Shown piece after piece: positions 18,923 through 25,750 of a stretch of DNA of 32,059 nt. The notes beneath the pieces are model-generated. The model saw nothing but the letters and a program-made list of their open reading frames with translations, was not told the origin of the DNA and did not search any database. This stretch comes from Lysobacter sp. Root76 (GTDB lineage Bacteria; Pseudomonadota; Gammaproteobacteria; Xanthomonadales; Xanthomonadaceae): the NCBI RefSeq assembly GCF_001428685.1, contig NZ_LMIK01000006.1, positions 91,673-123,731 on the forward strand, given 5' to 3'. Position 1 is the first letter of the stretch. Each line of letters begins with the position of its first letter. The translations under genes and the position numbers were made by a program.

Positions 18923-19552
18923 ATGTACGCGCTCTATTATTCGCCCGGCGCCGCCAGTCTGGTCGTGCATTGGCTGCTGATCGAACTGAACCAGCCGCAC
19001 GAACTGCGCCTGACCGACATCGACAGCGGCGCGCACCGGCGTCCCGACTATCTGGCGCTGAATCCTGCCGGCCGCATTCCGACCCTGATCGTCGACGGCG
19101 AGGCGCTCCACGAAACCGCCGGCCTGTTGCTGCTGCTCGGCGACCGCCATCCCGAGGCCGGCTTCGCGCCGCTGCCGTCCGACCCGCGCCGCGGCAGCTA
19201 CTACCAGTGGATGCTGTACCTGGCCAATGCCGTGCAGTCGCCGCTGCGGCTGTGGTGGTACCCGGGCGACATCGCCGGCGCCGAGCCCGATGCGGTGCGC
19301 GCCTCGATCGCCGAGCGCGTCGAGGCGGCCTGGCAGCGCATCGACACCCACTTGGCCGAGCACGGCCCCTACCTGCTGGGCGAGGCGCCCGGCATCGCCG
19401 ATTTCTACCTGACCATGCTGATGCGCTGGAGCCGCAACACCCCGCGCCCCGCGCACGACTGGCCGCACCTGGGGGAGCTGGCCCGGCGCATGAAGGCGCG
19501 GCCTTCGTTCCGGACCCTGTACGAGCGCGAAGGCCTGAGCGAATGGGCCTGA
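18923..19552 (+). CDS. glutathione S-transferase family protein (third of three)
   Basis: Protein of 209 aa with GST architecture. The N-terminus LYYSPGAASLVVHWLLIEL places Ser8 or Ser13 at the active site in the style of beta-class enzymes. LNPAGRIPTLIVDG holds the cis-proline and HETAGLLLLLGDRH the glutathione-binding pocket. The C-terminal domain has the N-capping APGIADFYLTMLMRW segment. The start at 18923 matches the family N-terminus; an ATG at 18806 adds 39 unrelated residues. It is read divergently from the M14 gene across 169 bases and is followed by a stable hairpin. Confidence 0.92.
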   Translation: MYALYYSPGAASLVVHWLLIELNQPHELRLTDIDSGAHRRPDYLALNPAGRIPTLIVDGEALHETAGLLLLLGDRHPEAGFAPLPSDPRRGSYYQWMLYLANAVQSPLRLWWYPGDIAGAEPDAVRASIAERVEAAWQRIDTHLAEHGPYLLGEAPGIADFYLTMLMRWSRNTPRPAHDWPHLGELARRMKARPSFRTLYEREGLSEWA

Positions 19553-19566
19553 GCGCGGCCTGAAAA

Positions 19567-19598
19567 GCCGGCCTGACCTGCTGGTCAGACAAGCCGGC
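19567..19598 (+). terminator. hairpin after the third GST gene
   Basis: CTGACC-TGCT-GGTCAG forms an inner stem, extended by outer GCCGGC/GCCGGC arms, 15 bases after the GST stop. There is no T-run. A terminator is likely from position and stability. Confidence 0.45.
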
Positions 19599-19733
19599 CC
19601 GAGCCGGGCTGTGCCGCATCGGGCCGGATGCGGCGCCGTCCGCCGCCGCCCGCCGAAGGGCGGCCCCGGCCCCGGCGGTGCGGCTGCGACGATCGGTTAG
19701 GCTTAGCGGACCGCAACCGCAGGACCGTCGTAG

Positions 19734-21362
19734 ATGAGCCAAGCCGCCACCGCCATTGCCGATTCGCAGGGGCGGATGCCCCGCCAGATCGCTTTCATCA
19801 TCGGCAACGAGGCGGCCGAGCGCTTCAGCTTCTACGGCATGCGCAACATCCTGACCTCGTTCCTGGTCGGGACCTTGCTGCTGGCGTCCACCTCCGACCT
19901 GGCCGAGCGCGAGCACCTGGCCAAGGAGGTGTTCCACAGCTTCATGATCGGCACCTACTTCTTCCCGCTGCTGGGCGGCTGGCTGGCCGACCGCTACTTC
20001 GGCAAGTACAACACCGTCATCTGGTTCTCGCTGATCTACTGCGCCGGCCACGCCTGCCTGGCGATGTTCGAGCACAGCCAGACCGGGTTCTACACCGGCC
20101 TGTTCCTGATCGCCTTCGGCGCGGGCGGGATAAAACCGCTGGTGGTGTCGTTCTGCGGCGACCAGTTCGACCAGAGCAACAAGCACAAGGCCAAGCTGGT
20201 GTTCGACGCGTTCTATTGGACGATCAACTTCGGCTCGCTGTTCGCGTCCCTGCTGATGCCGATCTTCCTGCGCGAGTACGGCCCCAGCATCGCCTTCGGC
20301 ATTCCCGGCGCGCTGATGTTCCTGGCCACCTTGATCTTCTGGCTGGGCCGGAACCGCTACGTGCGGGTACCGCCTACCCGCGAGGCGCCCGATCCGGATT
20401 CGTTCTTCAACGTCGCCCGCACCGCGCTGAGCGGCAAGGTCGCCGGGCAGGGCAACCCCGGCGCGATCGTGGCCGGCCTGGGCGTGGCGCTGGCGCTGGG
20501 CGCGCTGTCGCTGAGCTTCGTGCCGGCGATGGGCTTCGTCAAAAGCGCCTGCCTGGCGCTGGGCCTGCTGATCGGCTTCGGCGGCTACGGCATTTCGCTG
20601 CAGCTCGACCGCGCGCGCGGCAAGCATGCGGACGCCGCCGTCGACGGCGTGCGCGCGGTGCTGCGCATCGTGATCGTGTTCGCCCTGGTGACCCCGTTCT
20701 GGTCGCTGTTCGACCAGAAGGCGTCGACCTGGGTGCTGCAGGGCCAGAAGATGGTGGTGCCGACCGACCTGTGGTGGTGGCCCAGCTGGCTGATCTCCGC
20801 AGAAGGCGGCGCGCGCGCCGCGGCCTCGCAGATGCAGGCGATCAATCCGCTGCTGGTGATGCTGCTGATCCCGTTCAACAACCTGCTGCTGTATCCGGCG
20901 CTGCGCCGGGTCGGCCTCAATCCCACGCCGCTGCGGCGCATGGGCTTCGGCATCGCGATCTCGGGCCTGTCCTGGATCGTCGCGGCGGTGCTGCAGTTGT
21001 ATATGGACGCAGGCCACCCCATGTCGTTGGCCTGGCAGGTCGTTCCCTATGTCCTGCTGACCTTCGGCGAGATCCTGGTCTCGGCGACCGCGTTGGAATT
21101 CGCCTATAGCCAGGCACCGCATGCGATGAAGGGCGTGATCATGGCCTTGTGGTACCTGACCAGCACCTTCGGCAACCTGTGGGTGATGCTGACCAACGCC
21201 GCGGTGCGCAACCCGGCCGTTACCTCGCACATCGCCGGCACCGGGCTCAGCGAAAACGCGTTCCTGATGTTCTTCTTCGCCGGCTTCGCCTTCGTCGCCG
21301 CGGCCGCGTTCGCTCTATACGCGCGCCGCTACCCGATGCAGGACCACTACCGAGCCGCCTGA
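19734..21362 (+). CDS. POT/PTR family proton-coupled peptide transporter
   Basis: Inner-membrane symporter of 542 aa, length normal for bacterial POT proteins, which use the proton gradient to import di- and tripeptides. The first helix has the hallmark E-x-x-E-R-F motif (NEAAERFSFYGMR). The second signature region is GAGGIKPLVVSFCGDQF. Further helices carry SLFDQKASTW and the late family segment PYVLLTFGEILVSATALEF. At least 12 hydrophobic segments are visible. A GCAGGA ribosome site lies before the ATG. Convergent or facing secreted peptidases nearby fit peptide scavenging. Downstream is the rhomboid gene, 23 bases away. Confidence 0.95.
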   Translation: MSQAATAIADSQGRMPRQIAFIIGNEAAERFSFYGMRNILTSFLVGTLLLASTSDLAEREHLAKEVFHSFMIGTYFFPLLGGWLADRYFGKYNTVIWFSLIYCAGHACLAMFEHSQTGFYTGLFLIAFGAGGIKPLVVSFCGDQFDQSNKHKAKLVFDAFYWTINFGSLFASLLMPIFLREYGPSIAFGIPGALMFLATLIFWLGRNRYVRVPPTREAPDPDSFFNVARTALSGKVAGQGNPGAIVAGLGVALALGALSLSFVPAMGFVKSACLALGLLIGFGGYGISLQLDRARGKHADAAVDGVRAVLRIVIVFALVTPFWSLFDQKASTWVLQGQKMVVPTDLWWWPSWLISAEGGARAAASQMQAINPLLVMLLIPFNNLLLYPALRRVGLNPTPLRRMGFGIAISGLSWIVAAVLQLYMDAGHPMSLAWQVVPYVLLTFGEILVSATALEFAYSQAPHAMKGVIMALWYLTSTFGNLWVMLTNAAVRNPAVTSHIAGTGLSENAFLMFFFAGFAFVAAAAFALYARRYPMQDHYRAA

Positions 21363-21385
21363 GCGCAAGCGCGAGATTCCGCCCG

Positions 21386-21988
21386 ATGCTGACCTTCGTC
21401 CTGATCGCCGTGACCGTGCTGGTGTCGTGGCTGGCGTTCGATAAACCCAAACTGATGCAGCGGCTGATCCTGTGGCCGCCGGCGGTGGAGCGGCAGCGCC
21501 AGTACGAGCGCCTGCTGACCCACGGCTTCATCCACGCCGACTGGCCGCACCTGCTGTTCAACATGCTGACCCTGTACCTCTTCGGCAGCCAGATCGAACC
21601 GGTGCTGGACACGCTGATAGGGCCGCTGGGCTTCGTGTTCTTCTATGTGACCGCGATCATCGTCGCGATCCTGCCGACCTACCTGCGCCATCGCAACGAC
21701 GCCAACTACAGCAGCCTGGGCGCCTCGGGCGGGGTCTCGGCGGTGCTGTTCGCCTTTATCCTGCTGGCGCCCTGGACGCTGATCTACATACCGATCCCGA
21801 TGCCGGCGATCGTGTACGCGGTCGGTTACGTGGGCTATTCGTTCTGGATGGATCGGCGCGGCGGCGACAACGTCAACCACAGCGCCCATCTATCGGGCGC
21901 GATCTACGGCGTGCTGTTCATGCTGCTGGTGGATTCGCGGATCGGCCCGTTCTTCCTGCAGCAGCTAACAAACCCCCAATTCCGCTGA
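21386..21988 (+). CDS. rhomboid-family intramembrane serine protease
   Basis: Membrane protein of 200 aa. The rhomboid dyad is visible: Ser114 in LGASGGVSAV and His168 in NHSAHLSGAIYG. The supporting asparagine is Asn59 in HLLFNMLTLYLFG. Six hydrophobic segments fit the minimal bacterial rhomboid core. It would cut single-pass proteins inside the inner membrane; targets are unknown. The ATG was placed at 21386, 23 bases after the POT gene, giving a first helix right at the N-terminus. Co-transcription with the transporter is likely. Confidence 0.93.
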   Translation: MLTFVLIAVTVLVSWLAFDKPKLMQRLILWPPAVERQRQYERLLTHGFIHADWPHLLFNMLTLYLFGSQIEPVLDTLIGPLGFVFFYVTAIIVAILPTYLRHRNDANYSSLGASGGVSAVLFAFILLAPWTLIYIPIPMPAIVYAVGYVGYSFWMDRRGGDNVNHSAHLSGAIYGVLFMLLVDSRIGPFFLQQLTNPQFR

Positions 21989-21993
21989 TCGCG

Positions 21994-22012
21994 CCCGTCC
22001 CTCGTAGACGGG
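21994..22012. terminator. hairpin between convergent genes
   Basis: CCCGTC and GACGGG form a 6-bp stem around a 7-base loop in the 25 bases between the rhomboid stop and the end of the convergent 67-aa gene. Likely a bidirectional terminator. Confidence 0.4.
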
Positions 22013-22013
22013 T

Positions 22014-22217
22014 TCAGGCGGCCCAGCGGCTTTCGATGCGGGGCAGGGTTTCCAGTTCCGGAATGGTCTCGCCATAGGCTTCGGCGAGGCGGCCGTAGAT
22101 GGCGGCGTCGAGCTGCATCAGTTCCTGGGCATCGCCTTCGCCGGCGCGGACCAGGTCGTACAGGCGGGTGACCAGGACGTCATCGCTGACGGCGTTCATG
22201 GGCAGGTTCATCGACAT
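22014..22217 (-). CDS. small acidic protein of unknown function, 67 aa
   Basis: A 67-aa protein starting MSMNLPMNAVSDDVLVTRLY. It looks helical, with several acidic residues and no membrane segment, cysteine or known motif. A strong ribosome binding site (AGAGGAAAGG) stands before the ATG, which supports a real gene. I do not recognise the family. It is convergent with the rhomboid gene and divergent from the histone-like gene across 254 bases, the gap that holds the inverted repeats noted separately. Confidence 0.7.
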   Translation of the reverse strand: MSMNLPMNAVSDDVLVTRLYDLVRAGEGDAQELMQLDAAIYGRLAEAYGETIPELETLPRIESRWAA

Positions 22218-22306
22218 GGCCCTTTCCTCTCGTTCGCTTTCCCTCTGGTAACGGGAACGACGCAGAAACTGTGCCAGCGTTTGGGGCCTCCATCACCCCG
22301 AATATG

Positions 22307-22321
22307 TGACGCACGGCGTCA
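22307..22321. promoter_or_regulatory. short palindrome in divergent intergenic region
   Basis: TGACGC-N3-GCGTCA, a perfect 6-bp-arm palindrome, sits between the 67-aa gene and the histone-like gene. It lies inside a wider 9-bp inverted repeat (22273-22281 with 22321-22329). It could be an operator for one or both divergent genes; no regulator is identified. Confidence 0.3.
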
Positions 22322-22471
22322 ACGCTGGCCGTCCAGGGCCCGCCGGGGCTGACGCGATGGGGCGTGTCGGCCGGGTCCTCGCTCACCCGGCTTGAATGCC
22401 CCGCGTGCTACCACCTGGGTAGCGGTGGCACCGCGCCGCCGTCCGTTCGGAGACACGACAGGAGGCAAGGC

Positions 22472-23536
22472 ATGGCGACCAAGAAAGCCGCCAAGACCGT
22501 CAAGAAGGCCGCGGCCGGCAAGGCCGCCGCCAAGAAAACGGTCCGCAAGACCGCCGCGAAGGCGCCGGCGCGCAAGACCGCGAAACCGGCGACGAGCAAG
22601 GCCGTGAAGAAGACCGCCCGGCCGGCGGCCAAGAAGACCGTGAAGAAAGCGGCCAAGAAGGTCGTGAAGAAGACGGCGAGCAAGCGCACTGCGGTCGCCA
22701 AGCCGGCCGCCAAGACGGCCAAGAAGGCCGTCAAGCGCACCGCCAAGCAGGCCGCCGTCAAGAAACCCGTGGCCAAGAACGCGGCGTCGAAGCAGCCCAT
22801 GGCCAAGCAGGCGGCCGTGAAGAAGGCGGCTGTGAAGAAGGTGGCCGTCAAGAAACCCGTAGCCGAGAAGCCCGTCGCCAGGCAGCCCGTCGCCAAGCAG
22901 GCGCTACCGAAGCCCGAGCTCAAGAAGACCGCGCCGCAGACGCCCGTGCCCAGGGCCGCCGCCAAGCCGTCGCCGAAGCAGGCGCCGTCCCGGACGCCGG
23001 TCGCAGCGCAGCCCAGCGCCGCGCCCGCGGCGAAGCCGGCCCCGCGTCGCAGCCCGGCCGGCCCGGCCGTGACCCCGAGCGCCACCGCGCCCGCCGCGAC
23101 CTCGGCTGTCGCCGTCCCGACCGTCGCCGTACGCGCGCCGGCCGCCAAGGCTCCGGTCGAGAAGCCGGCCACCGCCTCGGCACCGGTGCCGACCCGACCG
23201 CGTTCGGAGCCGCTCGCGCCCGCGGCGTCGGCATCGGGCGAGGAAGCCGCGAACGCCGAGGCCAGCGAGGCCGAGCGCGGCAGTCCGATCACCCCCGAGC
23301 AGGCCCTGGCCAACACCCGCCAGCTGCTCGAGGCCAAGCAGGAGCACGACCGCCAACCGCCGCCCTGGCAGCAGCTGGACTCGCAGCACGGCCAAGTCCC
23401 GAAGCAGGGCGCGCAATCGCCGGGCGCCGAGGCCAAGGCCGAGGAACTGCACGCCGCCGAGAGCCGGATGCAGGCGATCCAGGGCAGTATCGGCACCCAG
23501 GATCGACGTAACCAGGGCAAGCGCGATAATCGCTGA
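22472..23536 (+). CDS. histone H1-like lysine/alanine-rich DNA-binding protein
   Basis: Protein of 354 aa. Residues 1-170 are almost wholly Lys/Ala/Val/Thr in short KKA, KKP, KKT and AAKK runs, as in AlgP (AlgR3) and other bacterial H1-like proteins that bind DNA. Residues about 170-270 are Pro/Ala/Ser-rich and disordered. The last 80 residues are different: acidic and Gln/Ala-rich with helical propensity (TPEQALANTRQLLEAKQEHD). The ATG at 22472 has a textbook AGGAGG six bases upstream. The repeat composition makes length variation between strains likely. The role is nucleoid or gene-expression control by analogy with AlgP; not shown here. Confidence 0.88.
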   Translation: MATKKAAKTVKKAAAGKAAAKKTVRKTAAKAPARKTAKPATSKAVKKTARPAAKKTVKKAAKKVVKKTASKRTAVAKPAAKTAKKAVKRTAKQAAVKKPVAKNAASKQPMAKQAAVKKAAVKKVAVKKPVAEKPVARQPVAKQALPKPELKKTAPQTPVPRAAAKPSPKQAPSRTPVAAQPSAAPAAKPAPRRSPAGPAVTPSATAPAATSAVAVPTVAVRAPAAKAPVEKPATASAPVPTRPRSEPLAPAASASGEEAANAEASEAERGSPITPEQALANTRQLLEAKQEHDRQPPPWQQLDSQHGQVPKQGAQSPGAEAKAEELHAAESRMQAIQGSIGTQDRRNQGKRDNR

Positions 23537-23547
23537 GCCGACGTATA

Positions 23548-23572
23548 CGGAGCCCGCCAGGCGCGGGCTCCG
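23548..23572 (+). terminator. hairpin terminator of the histone-like gene
   Basis: CGGAGCCCGC and its exact complement flank a five-base CAGGC loop, a perfect 10-bp stem starting 12 bases after the stop codon. It is followed by T then a C-run, not a T-run. A good terminator candidate for a GC-rich genome. Confidence 0.6.
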
Positions 23573-23593
23573 TCCCCCCCACCAGGAACCTAT

Positions 23594-23866
23594 ATGCCCG
23601 ACATCCAGCACGACGCCGCTCAAGGCCGCTTCTCCACCACCGTCGACGGCGAGATCGCCTACCTCGACTCGCGCCTGGACGGCGACCACCTGGTGATCAC
23701 CCACACCTGGGTGCCGGACGCCATCGGCGGCCGCGGCATCGCCGGACACCTGGTCCGGGCGGCGTTCGAACACGCCCGTGCCGCCGGCCTCAAGGTGCGC
23801 CCGGCCTGCTCCTACGCGGCGGCCTGGATCGAGCGCCATCCTGAATTTTCCGACCTGCTGGGCTGA
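23594..23866 (+). CDS. small GNAT-type N-acetyltransferase (YjdJ-like)
   Basis: Protein of 90 aa of the short GCN5-related acetyltransferase group. The core runs FSTTVDGEIAYLDSRLDGDHLVITHTWVPD and then the acetyl-CoA loop GGRGIAGHLVRAAFEHARA. The final CSYAAAWIERHPEFSDLL is typical. Small members are annotated as putative acetyltransferases, acceptor unknown. AGGA precedes the ATG. It follows the histone-like gene's terminator and lies 78 bases ahead of rluF. Confidence 0.93.
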   Translation: MPDIQHDAAQGRFSTTVDGEIAYLDSRLDGDHLVITHTWVPDAIGGRGIAGHLVRAAFEHARAAGLKVRPACSYAAAWIERHPEFSDLLG

Positions 23867-23944
23867 GCCGACGCTGCAGCGCAGCCCAAGGTGTGACAGC
23901 ATGCGCGCCCGTCCCCGACCCGCGCCCCCCGCGACCACTCCCGC

Positions 23945-24658
23945 ATGCGCCTGAACAAACACATCAGCGACACCGGCCATTGCTCGCGACGCGAGGCCGA
24001 CCGCCTCATCGCCGAGGGCCGGGTGGCCGTGAACGGCGTCCGCGCCCGCATCGGCGCGGAGGTCGGCGAGGACGACGAGGTGCTGGTCGACGGCCAGAAG
24101 CTGCGCACCCGCGCCGCGATCAAGGGCCAGCGCCAGCACGTCTACATCGCGCTCAACAAGCCGACCGGCGTGACCTGCACCACCGAGTCCTCGGTCAAGG
24201 GCAACATCGTCGACTTCGTCGGCCACGAGCGCCGGATCTTCCCGATCGGGCGCCTGGACAAGGAGTCCGAGGGCCTGATCCTGCTGACCAGCAACGGCGA
24301 CATCGTCAACGAGATCCTGCGCGCCGAGAACAAGCTGGAGAAGGAATACCTGGTCGCGGTGAACCACGAGGTCACCCCGGAGTTCCTGCGCGGCATGAGC
24401 CGCGGGGTGCCGATCCACGGCCAGATCACGCTGCCGTGCAAGACCGGCAAGCTCAACCGCTTCGGTTTCCGGATCGTGCTGGTGCAGGGCCTGAACCGAC
24501 AGATCCGGCTGATGGCCGAGTACTTCGGTTTCCGGGTCAAGCAGCTGATGCGGGTGCGCATCGGCAACGTCAAGTTGGCGTACCTCAAGCCCGGCCAGTG
24601 GCGCAACCTGACCGACGCCGAATTGCAGGGACTGCTGCCGCACCGCACCCAGTGGTGA
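23945..24658 (+). CDS. rluF: 23S rRNA pseudouridine synthase, RluF type
   Basis: Pseudouridine synthase of 237 aa of the RsuA/RluB/RluE/RluF group. An S4 RNA-binding domain occupies residues 1-48 (RLNKHISDTGHCSRREADRL). The catalytic loop is GRLDKESEGLILLTSNGD with Asp105 as nucleophile. The downstream motif GLNRQIRLMAEYFGFRVKQL with MRVRIGNVKLA resembles RluF, which modifies U2604 of 23S rRNA. It is shorter than E. coli RluF, lacking the C-terminal extension. RluB would be the alternative, but this block favours RluF. Confidence 0.88.
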   Translation: MRLNKHISDTGHCSRREADRLIAEGRVAVNGVRARIGAEVGEDDEVLVDGQKLRTRAAIKGQRQHVYIALNKPTGVTCTTESSVKGNIVDFVGHERRIFPIGRLDKESEGLILLTSNGDIVNEILRAENKLEKEYLVAVNHEVTPEFLRGMSRGVPIHGQITLPCKTGKLNRFGFRIVLVQGLNRQIRLMAEYFGFRVKQLMRVRIGNVKLAYLKPGQWRNLTDAELQGLLPHRTQW

Positions 24659-24719
24659 CCGGCCGCCGCGCGTAGCGCAATTTCGTCGCGCATTTACATG
24701 TGGGCATCACGGTTTGGAC

Positions 24720-24725
24720 GATAAT
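24720..24725 (+). promoter_or_regulatory. possible -10 element of the lipoprotein gene
   Basis: GATAAT matches five of six consensus bases, 29 bases before the lipoprotein ATG, giving a leader of about 22 bases that holds AAGGA as ribosome site. A TTTACA hexamer (24693-24698) resembles a -35 but lies 21 bases away, longer than usual. Confidence 0.4.
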
Positions 24726-24754
24726 GTCCGCGGAACACCAAAGGACTGCCCCCC

Positions 24755-25600
24755 ATGAAGTATGTCGTCGCCCGGCGCGCCGTCGCCGTTACCGTGCTTT
24801 GCCTGGCCATGGTCGCGTGCAAGCGCGAGGCCGCCACCCCCACGACCGCCACGGCGCCGGGCACGACGCCCGAAGCCGCCGCCACCGCCGCGGCCGTGCC
24901 TGAGGTCGAACTCAAGGACGTGGCCGAGACCACGCCCGACTACGTGATCGGCATCAGTTACCAGACCCCGGCCGCGAAGTACCCGGGCCTGGCGGCCGAG
25001 CTCAAGCGCTATGCCGACGCCGCCCGCACCGACCTGATCGAGGCCGCGCAGGCGCGCAAGAAGGGCGAGGGCAGCGCGCCCTACGACCTGTCGCTGAATT
25101 TCACCGAGGTGCTGGATTCGCCGAGCCTGGTCGCGGTCGCCGCCGAGGGCAGCAGCTACACCGGCGGCGCTCACGGCTCGCCGCTGATCGCACGCTTCGT
25201 GTGGCTGCCGCAGCAGAACAAGCTGCTCCGGGCCACCGACCTGGTGCCGGACAAGAAGGGCTGGGACGCGATCTCGCGTTACGTGCGCGAGCAGTTGCAT
25301 TCGGCGCTGTCGCAGCGCGTCGATGCCGACGACCTGGCGCCGGCCGAGCGCGCCGAAGTCGTCGAGAACGCCGGCCGCATGATCGACGACGGCACCGGCG
25401 CCGACCCGGCCAACTTCGCCCTGTTCGAGCCGGTGGTCGCGGTCGACGGCAAGATGACCGCGCTGCGCTTCGTGTTCCCGCCCTACGAGGTCGGCCCGTA
25501 CTCCGACGGCACCCAGACCGTGGAAGTGCCGGCCAGCGTGCTGCTGCCGTTCGTGGCGCCGGCCTACAAGACGCTGTTCGCCGGCGCCAGTAACGAGTAA
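24755..25600 (+). CDS. lipoprotein with DUF4163/DUF3298-type domain
   Basis: Probable lipoprotein of 281 aa: a signal sequence ends in LAMVAC, with Cys22 as the lipidated residue, and then a Thr/Ala/Pro-rich linker. The rest resembles the DUF4163-DUF3298 pair found in PdaC deacetylases and RsiV-type anti-sigma factors. SYTGGAHGSPLIARFVWLP is the family's GGAHG turn, and FVFPPYEVGPYSDGTQTVEVP is the characteristic DUF3298 block. It likely acts at the periplasmic face, perhaps binding lysozyme or cell-wall material as RsiV does; this is inference. The TAA stop touches the first copy of the AAATAGC repeat. Confidence 0.88.
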   Translation: MKYVVARRAVAVTVLCLAMVACKREAATPTTATAPGTTPEAAATAAAVPEVELKDVAETTPDYVIGISYQTPAAKYPGLAAELKRYADAARTDLIEAAQARKKGEGSAPYDLSLNFTEVLDSPSLVAVAAEGSSYTGGAHGSPLIARFVWLPQQNKLLRATDLVPDKKGWDAISRYVREQLHSALSQRVDADDLAPAERAEVVENAGRMIDDGTGADPANFALFEPVVAVDGKMTALRFVFPPYEVGPYSDGTQTVEVPASVLLPFVAPAYKTLFAGASNE

Positions 25601-25647
25601 ATAGCAAATAGCAAATAGCAAATAGCAAATAGCAAATAGCAAATAGC
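25599..25647. repeat. seven exact copies of the heptamer AAATAGC
   Basis: Seven perfect contiguous copies of AAATAGC (25599-25605 to 25641-25647), starting inside the lipoprotein's TAA stop. The stop is fixed by the junction, so repeat number should not change that protein. Such an AT-rich microsatellite is striking in this GC-rich window. It lies between the lipoprotein gene and cfa, so copy number may instead affect cfa expression or 3'-end stability. Confidence 0.97.
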
Positions 25648-25750
25648 CCACCGTCAGCCATTCCCACTCTCGCCACTCACTACCATTACTAATTCCTAGC
25701 GACTATTTACTAGTACTAGCTAGCCACTAGCCCCGCCCCCCGAGGCCCCC
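25648..25750. other. AT-rich CTAG-dense stretch before cfa
   Basis: Noncoding stretch between the heptamers and cfa. It holds five CTAG tetramers in 35 bases (25696-25699, 25710-25713, 25716-25719, 25720-25723, 25727-25730), including the run ACTAGTACTAGCTAGCC. CTAG is usually one of the rarest tetramers in proteobacterial genomes. I see no gene or clear promoter in it; a GAGG before the cfa ATG may be the ribosome site. Confidence 0.75.

Noticed and set aside
16073-19468. Single 1131-codon minus-strand frame that contains the EEP domain
   Set aside because: Upstream of the EEP signal peptide this frame runs through the M14 gene in the wrong phase and has Arg/Pro-rich shadow sequence. The true EEP start is within it at 16993.
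18822-21230. 802-codon minus-strand frame opposite the GST and POT genes
   Set aside because: Antisense to two well-supported genes and rich in His/Gln/Arg/Ala with no domain.
22180-22386. 68-codon minus-strand frame overlapping the start of the 67-aa gene
   Set aside because: It overlaps a better-supported gene with a strong ribosome site and has no recognisable features.
25599-25660. Minus-strand peptide repeat encoded by the heptamers
   Set aside because: The repeated Leu-Phe-Ala-Ile-Cys-Tyr pattern is just a translation of the AAATAGC repeat with no start site or homology.
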